Shown here piece after piece: positions 29,332 to 40,599 of a stretch of DNA of 64,000 bases. Location of the stretch: the NCBI GenBank assembly GCA_023511615.1, contig JAIMBL010000005.1:1-64000 (forward strand), in the 5' to 3' direction. Position 1 is the stretch's first letter. Every line of letters begins with the position of its first letter. This stretch comes from Leptolyngbyaceae cyanobacterium HOT.MB2.61. Lineage in GTDB: Bacteria > Cyanobacteriota > Cyanobacteriia > Leptolyngbyales > Leptolyngbyaceae. A program made the translations under genes and the position numbers. The notes beneath the pieces are model-generated. The model was not told where the DNA came from. It made no database searches and worked only from the letters and a program-made list of their open reading frames with translations.

Positions 29332-30327
29332 ATGGACGCAAGTGAGTTATTGCAGCGCTACCAGGCAGGAGAAGTTGATTTTCGAGGAGCGAACCTCAGT
29401 AATGCCGGTTTAGAAGGTGCAGATCTGATTGGGGTAGACCTGACAGGGGCAGACCTGGCGAATGCAAACTTGATCTTTGCCTATCTCAACCGGGCCAATC
29501 TGAGCAAAGCCAACCTGATGGGTACCCGACTGTGCGGTGCGAACCTGAGCCAGGCAGATCTACTCAACGCCAACCTGCGGGACACCGACCTGCACGGGGC
29601 TAACCTGTACGGGGCTGACCTGCGCGGGGCTGATATTACCCTGGCGAATCTGCTGGATGCCAACCTGATGACGGCTGATTTGAGAAGTGTGAACCTGAGC
29701 GGAGCTAACCTGCGCGGTGCCTGCCTGCGGGGTGCCAACCTGCGCTTTGAAAAACGCTGTTATGATAGGGCGAACCTGCGCGGCACAGACCTGCGAAAAG
29801 CTGATCTGCGCGGGGCCAACCTGACCGGAGCGGACCTGACCAAAGCCGACCTGCGGGGTGCCGATCTGAGCGAAGCCAGTCTGAGGGAAGCGAATTTGAC
29901 TGGTGCGAACCTGACGGGGGCTTTCATGAAAGGCGTTTTTCTGACCGATGCTGTGCTAGCTGAGGCCCATCTGAGACAGGCCCACTTGGTTGATGCCAAA
30001 CTGGAACGGGCCAACCTGACCGAAGCTAACCTGGCGGCGGCTGACCTCTCTGGGGCTAATCTGACGGCTGCTATTCTCACCAAAGCCACCCTGACCCAGG
30101 CAACCCTCAAACGAGCACGGCTGAATCGCTCCGATTTAAGTCGGGCAGACCTGCGGCAGACAGACCTGGTAGGAGCCACCCTCATCGAGGCTTACCTGGG
30201 GCGAGCGGATCTGCGTGATGCCAACCTGACGGAAGCTAACCTGGCCAAGGCAGAACTGAGTAGCGCCAATCTTGCTGGAGCAAACTTGCAGGGAGCCACC
30301 ATGCCCGATGGGTCAATTCGAGACTGA
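29332..30327 (+). CDS. Pentapeptide-repeat protein
   Basis: Continuous A(D/N)LxxANL repeats across about 300 aa. Confidence 0.95.
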   Translation: MDASELLQRYQAGEVDFRGANLSNAGLEGADLIGVDLTGADLANANLIFAYLNRANLSKANLMGTRLCGANLSQADLLNANLRDTDLHGANLYGADLRGADITLANLLDANLMTADLRSVNLSGANLRGACLRGANLRFEKRCYDRANLRGTDLRKADLRGANLTGADLTKADLRGADLSEASLREANLTGANLTGAFMKGVFLTDAVLAEAHLRQAHLVDAKLERANLTEANLAAADLSGANLTAAILTKATLTQATLKRARLNRSDLSRADLRQTDLVGATLIEAYLGRADLRDANLTEANLAKAELSSANLAGANLQGATMPDGSIRD

Positions 30328-30804
30328 GGATGCTAATAACAAAACAATGGCATAGGCAGCAATTCCTTCTTCTCGTCCAGTGGCATCTAATTTTTCATTC
30401 GTGGTCGCTTTGATACCAACCTGATTGGATTGGAGGTTGAGGACGGTAGAGAGGCGATCGCGCATGGCCGGAATATGGGGCTTTAACTTGGGCCGCTCGG
30501 CTACAATCACTGAATCGATGTTGCCAATCTGCCAGCCCCTGGCTTGAATCAATCGATCTACCTGAGCTAGCAGTTCCAAGCTATCTGCGTCTTTCCACTG
30601 CGGGTCTGAAGGCGGAAAGTAGTGACCTATATCTCCTAAACTGAGCGCTCCCAGCATCGCATCCATAATGGCGTGGGTTAGGACATCGGCATCGCTGTGC
30701 CCCAGCAACCCCAGTTCATGGTCAATTTTCACCCCCCCTAAAATCAGTGGGCGCTCTGGGACCAGACGATGAATATCGTAGCCGTTGCCGATGCGGATGT
30801 TCAT
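30313..30804 (-). CDS. ispF: 2-C-methyl-D-erythritol 2,4-cyclodiphosphate synthase
   Basis: [27 protein letters not shown]...[23 protein letters not shown]...[18 protein letters not shown]. Confidence 0.97.
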   Translation of the reverse strand: MNIRIGNGYDIHRLVPERPLILGGVKIDHELGLLGHSDADVLTHAIMDAMLGALSLGDIGHYFPPSDPQWKDADSLELLAQVDRLIQARGWQIGNIDSVIVAERPKLKPHIPAMRDRLSTVLNLQSNQVGIKATTNEKLDATGREEGIAAYAIVLLLASSVSN

Positions 30805-30922
30805 GGAGAGGAATCAGGGGCAGAGGTCAGGAGCCAGGGGGCGATGGTAGTCCGTTTATCACCTCATCCCTGACTTCTGATTACTATACTGCGAAGTGGT
30901 GTGTTCAAGAGGGTGGGTGGCT

Positions 30923-31555
30923 TCAGGCGATCGCTACCATACCTCCATAAATCATGGCCAGATCTCCATCTTGCAGGCTTTCCATCGATCCCTGGGGGCT
31001 CCACAGCAACTCAAACGCCATCAGGTAACTCTCCCGCATCATCGTAATCTCCTGCAACACGTCCCGGAGTAACGAAGCCGAGTAGATTTCTTCAAATAAT
31101 GGCTGATCATCGGCTGTGCACAGCAGAAGTGTGACCACTACGTAAAAGTGATTGTCCCCCAGATCAACAGGTGAGAGTACTGCACCATTTAATCCAGACT
31201 GGGTGATGGTACTGACCTTACGGCGTTCATGAACCAGAAGACGGTTGAACAATTCTGTGGCGGTTTCACGACTGGCAAATGTCTCTGAACTGGCAAGGAC
31301 ATGGGTCCAAAATTCTGAGTAATCAAGCAGCAGGTAAGCTGTTTTCTGTAATAGCTCAAATAATCCTTCAATACTTCTGATATCAGCGCTGGCGGTTAAC
31401 TGATCTAGCTTACTTTGAAGGGTTCTTGCCTTGGCCCGTAGCGCGACCTGAAGTTTGCTGACTGTGACGATATCATTCGTTAGTTCGGAATCATCAAAAC
31501 TCTCGATTTCATCCAATTCTTGGTTCATAACACCCTCGATCTTTATGGTCCCCAA
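30923..31555 (-). CDS. DUF1517-like protein, short paralogue
   Basis: C-terminal domain alignable with 31697-32896 (TVSKLQVALRAKARTLQSKL; VVTLLLCTADDQPLF; LMAFELLWSPQ). Confidence 0.75.
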   Translation of the reverse strand: MGTIKIEGVMNQELDEIESFDDSELTNDIVTVSKLQVALRAKARTLQSKLDQLTASADIRSIEGLFELLQKTAYLLLDYSEFWTHVLASSETFASRETATELFNRLLVHERRKVSTITQSGLNGAVLSPVDLGDNHFYVVVTLLLCTADDQPLFEEIYSASLLRDVLQEITMMRESYLMAFELLWSPQGSMESLQDGDLAMIYGGMVAIA

Positions 31556-31696
31556 AGGAGCGGGGTTTCAGAATGTCAGCCCTTCCGCTCAATGTACCCA
31601 GGCAACCCACTCCTCCAATCGCTAAATTTCGCGGTTTCCGGCTGATCAATGATGCTCAAAACTTCGTTTCAATTCGTGCTGCTGTTTAGCAACGGG

Positions 31697-32896
31697 TCAA
31701 ATTTGAACCATATCCGAATACTCTGTCAGTAACTCATCATAGGTCAGGCTATCGGTTTCCTCCTGAGGGCTCCAGAGCAACTCAAACACCAGCAGATACT
31801 CGGATGGGATGGATGCTAGCTTCTCCAACACCTGCTTTAATTCTTCCGTCGTCCGAATTTTATCGAACAGGGGATGGTCGTGGGCCGTTCCAACCAGTAA
31901 GGTCACTACGATGTAGGAAGCAGGCCCCTCGTCTGGGTTGGGTTTAAGCTCTTTGCGGCTAACCTTGCCCCCAACATTGGTCAGGGTTTCGACGCTAAAT
32001 TTGCTGCGTTCAGCAATTGATAATTTGTTGAACAGGACCTCCGCCTGAGTCAGACTGGAAACAGTCTCTGAATGACCTAAGGCATGGGACCAGTTTTCGG
32101 GCGATCGCAACAGGGCTAGAACCGATTCCTGGAGCAGTTGCAGCAGGCCCTCGGAGGTGCTGGTGTCAATTTCCAGGCTAAGTTTGGTTAACTCGGTCTG
32201 GATGGAGCGTGCCTGGGCCAGCAGTGCCACCTGAATTTTGCTAACCGTCACCGTACTGTTGGAAAGTTCCTGGCCTGGGTTAGCCCCCCTACCTGCGATG
32301 CCGCCGCCCCGTGCCCTCATCATAGAGAAGACAACCATAAAAATAACAGGTGCTGACAGACCCAGAAGTAAAAGCCCGACAATCAGCCACCACCAGTCAT
32401 CATCCGATGAAGGATTGGAGGCAGTATTGAAGGGGACGGCGCGATCGCTCGAACCCCGATAGGAATCACCGTAGGCCGGAGGAACGGAAGGGGTATAAAC
32501 AGGAGGACCGGCAGGTACAGGCAGAATCACAGGTCCCCGGTTGTTGTAGTAAGGATCGCGGTAGGAGCCCCCCCGTCGCTGGTAGGGGCGGTACTCCCAG
32601 GAGGGGTTGGGATTGGAGTAGGGGCGGGAGTAACCTCCACCAGAAGAGGAACCACCAGAACCAGAAGAGCGAGAGGGCGCAGAACGAAACGAGCCACCTC
32701 CACTCCGCCCCCCACTTCTGCGAGCGTAAGCTTCCGAACCTAAGTCCAGGTGCAGCCCCATCTTTTCTGGAGAAAAGTGAACACTGACAAAACCTGCCAC
32801 AAAAGCACTGGTGGCGATTGCACAGAGACGCCTTAATCGTCTAGTTTTTGCCATAAATTTTTGCCATAAAAAATAGACCTGGACAAATGTTCTCAA
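31697..32896 (-). CDS. DUF1517-like membrane protein with Gly/Ser-rich N-terminus
   Basis: YARRSGGRSGGGSFRSAPSRSSGSGGSSSGGGYSRP, single TM, C-terminal VVTLLVGTAHDHPLF. Confidence 0.85.
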   Translation of the reverse strand: MRTFVQVYFLWQKFMAKTRRLRRLCAIATSAFVAGFVSVHFSPEKMGLHLDLGSEAYARRSGGRSGGGSFRSAPSRSSGSGGSSSGGGYSRPYSNPNPSWEYRPYQRRGGSYRDPYYNNRGPVILPVPAGPPVYTPSVPPAYGDSYRGSSDRAVPFNTASNPSSDDDWWWLIVGLLLLGLSAPVIFMVVFSMMRARGGGIAGRGANPGQELSNSTVTVSKIQVALLAQARSIQTELTKLSLEIDTSTSEGLLQLLQESVLALLRSPENWSHALGHSETVSSLTQAEVLFNKLSIAERSKFSVETLTNVGGKVSRKELKPNPDEGPASYIVVTLLVGTAHDHPLFDKIRTTEELKQVLEKLASIPSEYLLVFELLWSPQEETDSLTYDELLTEYSDMVQI

Positions 32897-33007
32897 ACTA
32901 CCCTAAGCTCGTTGCTCCCATTCTAGGCAGCGAAAAACAGCCAGACTTGAAATCTAAACAAATTTTTGAATGGTAAAACTCTGCTAGAGAAAGGGCTGGG
33001 AAGTTGT

Positions 33008-33717
33008 TCAAAACTCATCCCCTTCCCTCTTCCCTCTCAGCCACTTCTCATACAAATCTGGGCGGCGATCGCGGGTTCTCTCAATTTGTTGAGCTTTCCG
33101 CCAGCGGGCGATTTCAGCGTGATTTCCAGAAAGTAGCACGTCGGGTACGGCCCAGCCCCGGAAAACGGGTGGGCGGGTGTACTGCGGATAATCCAGCAGT
33201 CCCTCTTCAAAGCTTTCGGCTTTGAGGGATTCTTCTTTGCCCACGGTTCCTGGTAATAGCCGAATGACGCCATTGAGTAGGGCTAGGGCTGGAATTTCGC
33301 CGCAAGTGAGGACAAAATCTCCCAGGGATACTTCGCGGGTCACCAGATTGAGCACTCGCTCATCCACCCCTTCGTAGTGACCGCAGATGATCACTAACTG
33401 GTTCTGCTGGGTTGCAAATTCTTGAAACATTCGCTGGTTCATTGTTTCTCCCTGGGGAGTTGTCAAAATCACCTCGCGCTGGGGCAACACTGGCAAGGCT
33501 TCCACAGCAGCAAAGATGGGTTCTGGTTTGATTAGCATGCCTGCGCCCCCGCCATAGGGCTCATCATCCACCCGATGGTGCTTGTCGGTTGTAAAGTTAC
33601 GGGGATTGGTGAGATGGACTTCCGCAATCCCTTTTGCCAGCGCTTTCCCCAACAATCCTGAATGGAGGGGAGAGGTGAAGAAGTCAGGAAATAGCGTGAC
33701 AATATCGAAGCGCATAT
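33008..33717 (-). CDS. trmD: tRNA (guanine-N1)-methyltransferase
   Basis: MRFDIVTLFPDFFTSPLHSGLLGKA, DDEPYGGGAGMLIKPEPI, ICGHYEGVDERV; internal ATG preferred to the 33772 start. Confidence 0.95.
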
Positions 33718-33794
33718 TCATTGAAGACAAATATCGAAGAAAAATTTCACAGTTATTTAAACTACGCTTCAATGATCTGGCATGATGCGTAATA

Positions 33795-34766
33795 GTGGGT
33801 AAAGCACGCAGCGATCAGGCAGCAACCATGAACAGGAGCAGTGTCCCTACTTCGGTTACGAAATTATTGGAGCGCTGGTTTCAGGGTACGTCTGGGCGTG
33901 TTTCTACGCCACAACTCGAATTGCAATCGTTTGGAGAGAAGATGCCCCAGTCTATAAAAACAGCCATTATGGTGATTGGGGGAGCGGAAGATAAGGTTCA
34001 CGGGCGAGAGATCCTGCATAGCTTTTTTAATCGCTCTGGTTCAACGGATGCCCGGATTGCGATTATTCCTTCTGCTTCCCGTGAACCAGCCATTATTGGC
34101 GATCGCTACCGCACCATCTTTGAAGAAATGGGGGCAAAAGGAATTGAAATCCTGGACATCCGCGATCGCGATCAGTGTGACGATCTCCTGATGCAGAGCT
34201 ATGTGGAAAACTGCACGGGCGTTTTTATGACGGGCGGGGATCAGTTAAGGCTATGTGGGCTTCTGGCGGATACTCCTCTTATGAATATTGTGCGGCAGCG
34301 AGCCCAGCGAGGTGAGATGACCTTGGCGGGGACGAGTGCAGGTGCTGCCGTAATGGGTCATTATATGATTGCGGGGGGAGGGAGTGGGGAATCTCCTAAC
34401 CGTTCTCTAGTTGATATGACAACTGGCTTGGGTATTATCCCGGAAGTGATTGTAGATCAGCACTTTCACAACCGTAATCGAATGGCCCGTTTAATGAGCG
34501 CGATCGCGGCTTATCCCAATCAATTGGGGATTGGGATTGACGAAGATACCTGCGCTGTTTTTGAGGGAGATGGGCTGATTCAGGTGATAGGCAAAGGCTG
34601 TGTCACCATCCTTGATCCAGCAGAGCTTTCCCACACCAACCATCCCTATATTGGAGCAACCGATCCAATCAGTCTGGGCAACTTACGGTTGCATGTGTTG
34701 AGCCATGGCGATCGCTTCGATTTGCGTAAGCGAAAGTCCATCTTCTCCGACTGCCACTTCTCCTAG
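33795..34766 (+). CDS. cphB: Cyanophycinase
   Basis: FMTGGDQLRLCGLLADTPL, LAGTSAGAAVMG; immediately upstream of cphA. Confidence 0.93.
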   Translation: MGKARSDQAATMNRSSVPTSVTKLLERWFQGTSGRVSTPQLELQSFGEKMPQSIKTAIMVIGGAEDKVHGREILHSFFNRSGSTDARIAIIPSASREPAIIGDRYRTIFEEMGAKGIEILDIRDRDQCDDLLMQSYVENCTGVFMTGGDQLRLCGLLADTPLMNIVRQRAQRGEMTLAGTSAGAAVMGHYMIAGGGSGESPNRSLVDMTTGLGIIPEVIVDQHFHNRNRMARLMSAIAAYPNQLGIGIDEDTCAVFEGDGLIQVIGKGCVTILDPAELSHTNHPYIGATDPISLGNLRLHVLSHGDRFDLRKRKSIFSDCHFS

Positions 34767-35004
34767 TCCGTCGCCTGGATCGAACTCCAACTGGCTGCTG
34801 TGTTTAGTTTGCTTGCTCGTCTCTGCTTCGTTTCAGCCCAATTAATTGGGGCTGCTTTGTTGTAAAACTGTCCATCGTGAACAGTTAGTGCCCTTTTCGC
34901 ATCTGAAACTGGGATGTTGTTCCTCTTCATCCCTGTATCGGGCAATCTTTTGCCCTCCTATAACGAGCCCACAATCGCGATTGGAATCCTACTCATCATT
35001 AGCC

Positions 35005-37767
35005 ATGAAGATACTCAAAGTCCAGACACTACGGGGTCCAAACTACTGGAGCATTCGACGCCAAAAGCTGATTGTAATGCGTCTGGATCTGGAGGAACTG
35101 GCCGATAGACCTTCCAATACCATTCCCGGTTTCTATGAAGGTTTAACTGAAGCCTTACCCAGTCTGGTAGAACACTTCTGCTCACCGGGCTGCCGGGGTG
35201 GTTTCTTGAGCCGGGTACGGGAAGGTACCATGATGGGCCACATCGTTGAACACGTGGCGCTGGAGCTTCAGGAACTGGCCGGAATGTCAGCGGGCTTTGG
35301 GCGCACCCGTGAAACTTCAACACCGGGCGTTTACCAGGTGGTCTTCGAGTATCTGGATGAGCAGGCCGGGCGCTATGCCGGACGTGCTGCCGTTCGCCTT
35401 TGCCAGAGCATCATCGACACAGGGCACTACCCTCAGGAAGAACTGGAGCAAGATCTGAAAGACCTGCGGATGCTGTGGGCAGATGCGTCCCTGGGCCCCA
35501 GCACCGAAGTCCTGGTCAAGGAAGCGGAAGCCAGAGAGATTCCCTGGTTTCAGCTCGGTGCCCGCTCCATGATTCAGTTGGGCTATGGGGTTCACCAGAA
35601 GCGACTCCAGGCTACTTTGAGCAACCAGACGGGCATTCTGGCGGTCGAACTGGCCTGTGATAAGGAAGGGACAAAGAAAATTCTGCGGGATGCAGGCGTT
35701 CCAGTGCCACGGGGTACAGTGATTGGGTATCTGGATGAACTGGAAGAGGCGATCGCTGCCGTAGGAGGCTTCCCGATTGTGATCAAGCCTCTGGATGGCA
35801 ACCACGGACGCGGCATCACCATCGACATCAACTCCTGGGAAGCCGCCGAAGAAGCCTACGACGCTGCCAGAGAAGTGTCCCGGCAGGTTATCGTCGAGCG
35901 CTACTACCGGGGACGGGATCACCGCATTCTGGTGGTGAATAGCAAAGTAGTAGCCGTCGCCGAGCGGGTTCCTGCCCATGTGAAGGGGGATGGTCGGTCA
36001 ACGATCGAAGAACTGATTGAGAAAACCAACCAGGACCCCCGCCGGGGCGAAGGTCACGACAATGTGCTGACCAAAATTGAGGTAGACCGAACCAGCTGGC
36101 AACTGCTGGAGAAACAGGGCTATACCCTGGATACCGTCCTGCCCGAAGGTGAGATCTGCTATCTGCGAGCAACCGCAAACCTCAGCACAGGAGGTACTGC
36201 CGTCGATCGCACCGACGATATCCATCCTGAAAACGTCTGGCTGGCCCAACGGGTTTCCAAAATTATTGGTCTGGACATTGCGGGCATTGATGTGGTCACC
36301 CCCGACATTACCCGCCCCCTACGCGAAGTGGATGGGGTAATTGTCGAAGTCAACGCCGCTCCCGGTTTTCGCATGCATGTGTCTCCCAGCGAAGGGATTC
36401 CTCGCAATGTGGCAGAACCCGTTCTGGATATGCTGTTCCCACCGGGTACCCCCAGTCGGATTCCCATCGTGGCGATTACGGGCACCAATGGAAAAACCAC
36501 AACCACCCGTCTGATTGCCCATATTTTTAAGCAAACGGGGCAGGTGGTGGGTTACACCACGACCGATGGTACCTACATTGGCGATTACCTGGTCGAACCC
36601 GGTGACAACACGGGACCCCAGAGTGCTCAGTTAATTCTGCAAGACCCCACCGTTGAAGTGGCCGTTCTGGAAAGCGCCAGGGGTGGAATTTTGCGATCGG
36701 GTTTGGCCTTTAGCACCTGCGATGTGGGTGTCGTCTTGAATGTTGCGGCTGACCACCTGGGCATTGCTGATATCGATACACTTGAGCAGATGGCACAGGT
36801 CAAAAGTGTGGTTGCCGAAACAGTGATGCCAAATGGCTACGCCGTTCTAAACGCTGAAGATCCATTGGTGGCAGAGATGGCAAACCGGGTGAAGGGACAA
36901 ATTGCGTACTTTTCGATGAATCCCGATAACCCCTTGATTCGTTCCCATACCCAGCAGGGTGGATTGGCTGCTGTTTACGAAAATGGTTATCTGTCCATTC
37001 TGAAAGGAGACTGGACGCTGCGGATTGACCAGGCCGTGAATGTGCCCCTCACCCTGGCAGGGCGTGCCCCCTTTATGATTGCCAATGCCCTGGCGGCCAG
37101 TCTGGCAGCATTTGCTCAGGGTGTACGGATTGAGGACATCCGGGCGGCTCTGGCGACCTTCTCGGCCTCGACGCAACAAACTCCAGGACGAATGAATCTG
37201 GTAAATTTGGGCAAGTTCCATGCGCTGGTTGACTATGCCCATAACCCCCATAGCTACGAAGCATTAGCAGGTTTTGTGAAAAACTGGCCCGGTGAGCGGA
37301 TTGGAGTGGTGGGCGGACCGGGCGATCGCCGCGACGAAGACTTTATTACTCTAGGGCGACTGTCTGCTCAGATGTTTGATCGCATCCTCATTAAGGAGGA
37401 CGATGACAATCGTGGCAGATCCCGTGGGGAGGCTGCCAGACTTATTGCCGAAGGGATTGAACAGATCAAACCCGATGCCCGCTATGAAACCATTCTGGAC
37501 GAGGCGACGGCCATTGAAACGGCATTAAATACGGCTTCCCTGAATGGGCTGGTGGTGATTTTACCAGAGAGTGTCAAACGCGCCATTAACCTGATCAATG
37601 CCCGTCGGCCCCAATCTGAAGTAGAGGCGGTGATGGCCTTCCCCGCTCCGTCTCCTCAAAAGAGTGTCCCTCACACCGCCAATGGCAGTTCCGAACAGTC
37701 AGAATCCGTTGTCGCCGAATCTGTTGAATATGTCTCAACGGAATATGTCTCAACGGAAGTTGTTTAA
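35005..37767 (+). CDS. cphA: Cyanophycin synthetase
   Basis: MKILKVQTLRGPNYWSIRRQKLIVMRLDLEELADRPSNTIPGF; ATP-grasp plus Mur-ligase AITGTNGKTTTTRLIAHI; ATG at 35005. Confidence 0.97.
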   Translation: MKILKVQTLRGPNYWSIRRQKLIVMRLDLEELADRPSNTIPGFYEGLTEALPSLVEHFCSPGCRGGFLSRVREGTMMGHIVEHVALELQELAGMSAGFGRTRETSTPGVYQVVFEYLDEQAGRYAGRAAVRLCQSIIDTGHYPQEELEQDLKDLRMLWADASLGPSTEVLVKEAEAREIPWFQLGARSMIQLGYGVHQKRLQATLSNQTGILAVELACDKEGTKKILRDAGVPVPRGTVIGYLDELEEAIAAVGGFPIVIKPLDGNHGRGITIDINSWEAAEEAYDAAREVSRQVIVERYYRGRDHRILVVNSKVVAVAERVPAHVKGDGRSTIEELIEKTNQDPRRGEGHDNVLTKIEVDRTSWQLLEKQGYTLDTVLPEGEICYLRATANLSTGGTAVDRTDDIHPENVWLAQRVSKIIGLDIAGIDVVTPDITRPLREVDGVIVEVNAAPGFRMHVSPSEGIPRNVAEPVLDMLFPPGTPSRIPIVAITGTNGKTTTTRLIAHIFKQTGQVVGYTTTDGTYIGDYLVEPGDNTGPQSAQLILQDPTVEVAVLESARGGILRSGLAFSTCDVGVVLNVAADHLGIADIDTLEQMAQVKSVVAETVMPNGYAVLNAEDPLVAEMANRVKGQIAYFSMNPDNPLIRSHTQQGGLAAVYENGYLSILKGDWTLRIDQAVNVPLTLAGRAPFMIANALAASLAAFAQGVRIEDIRAALATFSASTQQTPGRMNLVNLGKFHALVDYAHNPHSYEALAGFVKNWPGERIGVVGGPGDRRDEDFITLGRLSAQMFDRILIKEDDDNRGRSRGEAARLIAEGIEQIKPDARYETILDEATAIETALNTASLNGLVVILPESVKRAINLINARRPQSEVEAVMAFPAPSPQKSVPHTANGSSEQSESVVAESVEYVSTEYVSTEVV

Positions 37768-40076
37768 TCTTTGCTGCCCCCTGACACTTTGCAATACTTT
37801 GGCAAATGCAGGGCAAAGCAACTGCCAGAGCCCAATTTGGAGGTGACGCTAATGTCTCCGCCATGGAGTTGGGCGAGTTTGCGGGCCAGCACTAGCCCCA
37901 GTCCAGTTCCCTGATATTTTCGGTCTAACCCTCCATCCAACTGCTGGAACGGTTGAAACAAAAGCGAGAGCCCTTCTGGAGAGATGCCAATGCCGGTGTC
38001 AATTACATTGAAGGTGATGAATGGGGAGTGGGCAGTGAGGAGTGGGAGGTAGGGTGTGGTGGATGACTGATCAGAAGGAGCGCCAGAAGTTGGCTGTTTG
38101 CCACTGTCTATAGCCAGCGTAACGGAACCCGTTTCTGTGAATTTGACCGCATTGGAAAGCAGATTGAATAGGATTTGCTTGAGGCGGCGGCGGTCGGCAA
38201 CACAATAATCAACTTCGGGCGCGATCGCCAATGACACCTGTAATCCCTTGCTTTCTGCCTGCTCCTGAATCAGGGAAATACAGGTTTCGCCCAGTTCGCG
38301 CACATCCAGGGACTCCAGAATCAGGTCTTCTCGCCCCGCTTCAATTTTGGAAAGATCCAGCAGGTCATTAATGAGTGACAGCAAGTGCTCTCCACAGGTG
38401 TAAATATTCTCAATGTACTGCTGTTGCTTTTCGTTCAGGGGGCCAAAGATTTGTTTGAGGAGAACGCTTGAAAAGCCCAAAATGCCCGTGAGCGGAGTCC
38501 TCAGCTCGTGGCTCATGTTTGCCAGAAACTCACTTTTGGCACGGTTGGCGGCGTCGGACAGGCGTTTTTCCTCTTCCAGCTCACGGGTGCGGGTCTGGAT
38601 GGTTTGTTCTAGTCGTTCGTAGCTCTGAGCATTGTAAAGGGCGATCGCAGTCTGGTCTGCAATCCGTTGCAGCAGATCAATTTCGTCCTGGGTAAAGTGA
38701 CGGTGAACAGTGGTTGTGTGGATTTCCAGCCCACCAAAAAACTGGTCTCGAATAAAAATGGGAACACTCAGCACCGATAGCACGTTTTTTTGATGGACTA
38801 ATGTCAGCCGGGCTGGAGTTGGAGGTAACAGGGCATAATCGGGAGCGTGAAAGACAAAGTTCGTTTGGGCATCCTGGGGAGTTCGTTCGAGGCTATCAAA
38901 CCAGTCCCCTACGGAAGCGTTGAAGTCGATCATGGAAAAAACTTGCTGGTTGGCGAGCCATTCATTTTTGATGTGAATCCGTCCCGCTTCAATCGCAAAC
39001 AACAGGGCCCGGTCCACCCCAAAGCACTCACCCGTCAATCGCACAATTTCTTGCAGAATATAGCCCGGGTCCAGGCTGGAGTTCAGGGCTCGCCCAATCT
39101 GGTTGAGAAATTGTTCTTGCTTTGCCTGCTGCTGCACCTGACTGAAGAGTTGGGCCTGGTGGATAGCGATCGCACACTGGTCTGCAATAGCCTTTACCAT
39201 TGACACCTCATCGCTGGTCCAACTCCGCTCGCGATCGCACTGGTAAAGTGACAGCCCACCCAGAAAGTCTTGTTGATAGATAAGAGGAAGGATTAAAAAG
39301 GCACGGATGCGATACAGCGCCGCAATTTCCTCTACCCCCAACTGAACCAGTTCTTCAGCGGAATGGGCAATGATCAGTTCATCCTGGCGCAGCTTTTCAG
39401 CACAGGGAGCATAGATTGAACAGGGTTGATTCAATAATTCTTGCCATTCTGGTGAAGCTGACTGGTTGATGTTGTAGACAATCATATTGCCAGCTGCATC
39501 GGGACGGAGAATCAGACAGGAATTGACCTGGAGGGCATCGCTGACCATATCTACTGTGGTTTGCAGCACCTCATCCAGCACCAGGGTTTCTCGCATCGCC
39601 CGTACAATGCGGTTAATGATGGTTTCCCGCTGCGCCTGCTGGTGGATTTGAGCGGTTGCCAGCCGCTGTTGCCGCTTGAGTTCAAATTCCTGGAGGGATC
39701 GCTTCAGCACCAGGGGCAGACGAAACAACCGGTCCTTCAGCACATAATCCGTCATGCCAGCTTTGATGCAATCCACCGCGGCTTCCTCGCCCAGGCTACC
39801 CGTCACCAGAATTAACGGAATTTCCTGCCCCGACTGTTTCAGTAACTCCAACACTCTGTAGGCATTAAACCCTTTCAGGCGAAAGTCGGCCAGGATCACA
39901 TCCCATGACTTTTCCTGCAAAAGCTGTTGACAGGCTGCTAACGTATCGACCACCTCGCAAATGGTGGAAATATTTGCAGCTTCTAGCGTTAGTAAAACCA
40001 GTTCAGCATCTGCTGGCACATCCTCCACAGTCAGTATGTGCAGATTTGATGGCAACGTTGACTTAGATTGTGGCAT
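37764..40076 (-). CDS. Hybrid sensor: N-terminal receiver, two GAF domains, histidine kinase
   Basis: Receiver LTVEDVPADAELV...DVILADFRLKGF...VTGSLGEEA; GAF regions; H-box LANMSHELRTPLTGILGFS. Confidence 0.92.
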   Translation of the reverse strand: MPQSKSTLPSNLHILTVEDVPADAELVLLTLEAANISTICEVVDTLAACQQLLQEKSWDVILADFRLKGFNAYRVLELLKQSGQEIPLILVTGSLGEEAAVDCIKAGMTDYVLKDRLFRLPLVLKRSLQEFELKRQQRLATAQIHQQAQRETIINRIVRAMRETLVLDEVLQTTVDMVSDALQVNSCLILRPDAAGNMIVYNINQSASPEWQELLNQPCSIYAPCAEKLRQDELIIAHSAEELVQLGVEEIAALYRIRAFLILPLIYQQDFLGGLSLYQCDRERSWTSDEVSMVKAIADQCAIAIHQAQLFSQVQQQAKQEQFLNQIGRALNSSLDPGYILQEIVRLTGECFGVDRALLFAIEAGRIHIKNEWLANQQVFSMIDFNASVGDWFDSLERTPQDAQTNFVFHAPDYALLPPTPARLTLVHQKNVLSVLSVPIFIRDQFFGGLEIHTTTVHRHFTQDEIDLLQRIADQTAIALYNAQSYERLEQTIQTRTRELEEEKRLSDAANRAKSEFLANMSHELRTPLTGILGFSSVLLKQIFGPLNEKQQQYIENIYTCGEHLLSLINDLLDLSKIEAGREDLILESLDVRELGETCISLIQEQAESKGLQVSLAIAPEVDYCVADRRRLKQILFNLLSNAVKFTETGSVTLAIDSGKQPTSGAPSDQSSTTPYLPLLTAHSPFITFNVIDTGIGISPEGLSLLFQPFQQLDGGLDRKYQGTGLGLVLARKLAQLHGGDISVTSKLGSGSCFALHLPKYCKVSGGSKD

Positions 40077-40106
40077 GAGTTGAGAGCACCCGAATCGCTT
40101 CAGTTG

Positions 40107-40556
40107 TTAGGGAGAAAGCAAGGGCGGTTTGTTAAGCAGCGTCCAGTACAAACCGACTTGTTGGGTAACCTCAAGGAATTGTTGAAAGTCCAGAGGCTTC
40201 ACTACATAGCTATTAATTCCCAGATCGTAGCAAGCGTTTAGGTCGCTGTCCTCTTGAGAAGACGTCATTACCACTATCACCAACTGGCGAGTTTTGGGGT
40301 GGGCCCGTAAAGTCTGTAAAACTTGAAGACCATTGACTTTGGGGAGCTTTAAATCCAGCAGCACCAGGCGCGGCAAAGGGTGAGCAGGTGGCTCATCATC
40401 CTGCCCAAGCAGGTAGCGCAACGCCTGCTCGCCATCGGAAACCACATCTATTCGGCTCAAAAAGTTATAGGGGCTTAAAGCAAGCTGGACTAACTCCACA
40501 TCATTGGGGTCATCCTCTACTAAGAGAATCCGAGTCGGTTCAATACTCAAAGTCAC
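40107..40556 (-). CDS. Single-domain response regulator (Rcp1-like)
   Basis: ILLVEDDPNDVELV...LPRLVLLDLKLPKVNGLQVLQTLR...VVMTSSQEDSDL...SYVVKPLDFQQF. Confidence 0.92.
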   Translation of the reverse strand: MTLSIEPTRILLVEDDPNDVELVQLALSPYNFLSRIDVVSDGEQALRYLLGQDDEPPAHPLPRLVLLDLKLPKVNGLQVLQTLRAHPKTRQLVIVVMTSSQEDSDLNACYDLGINSYVVKPLDFQQFLEVTQQVGLYWTLLNKPPLLSP

Positions 40557-40599
40557 TCACTCTCACTTGGGTTGATTAGATCCTCAAAATGCCTCAGGT

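Noticed and set aside
29481-30185. Antisense ORFs 29481-29738 and 29760-30185 (Arg/Leu/Ala-rich)
   Set aside because: They are mirror translations of the pentapeptide-repeat gene; the periodic composition keeps the opposite frame open.
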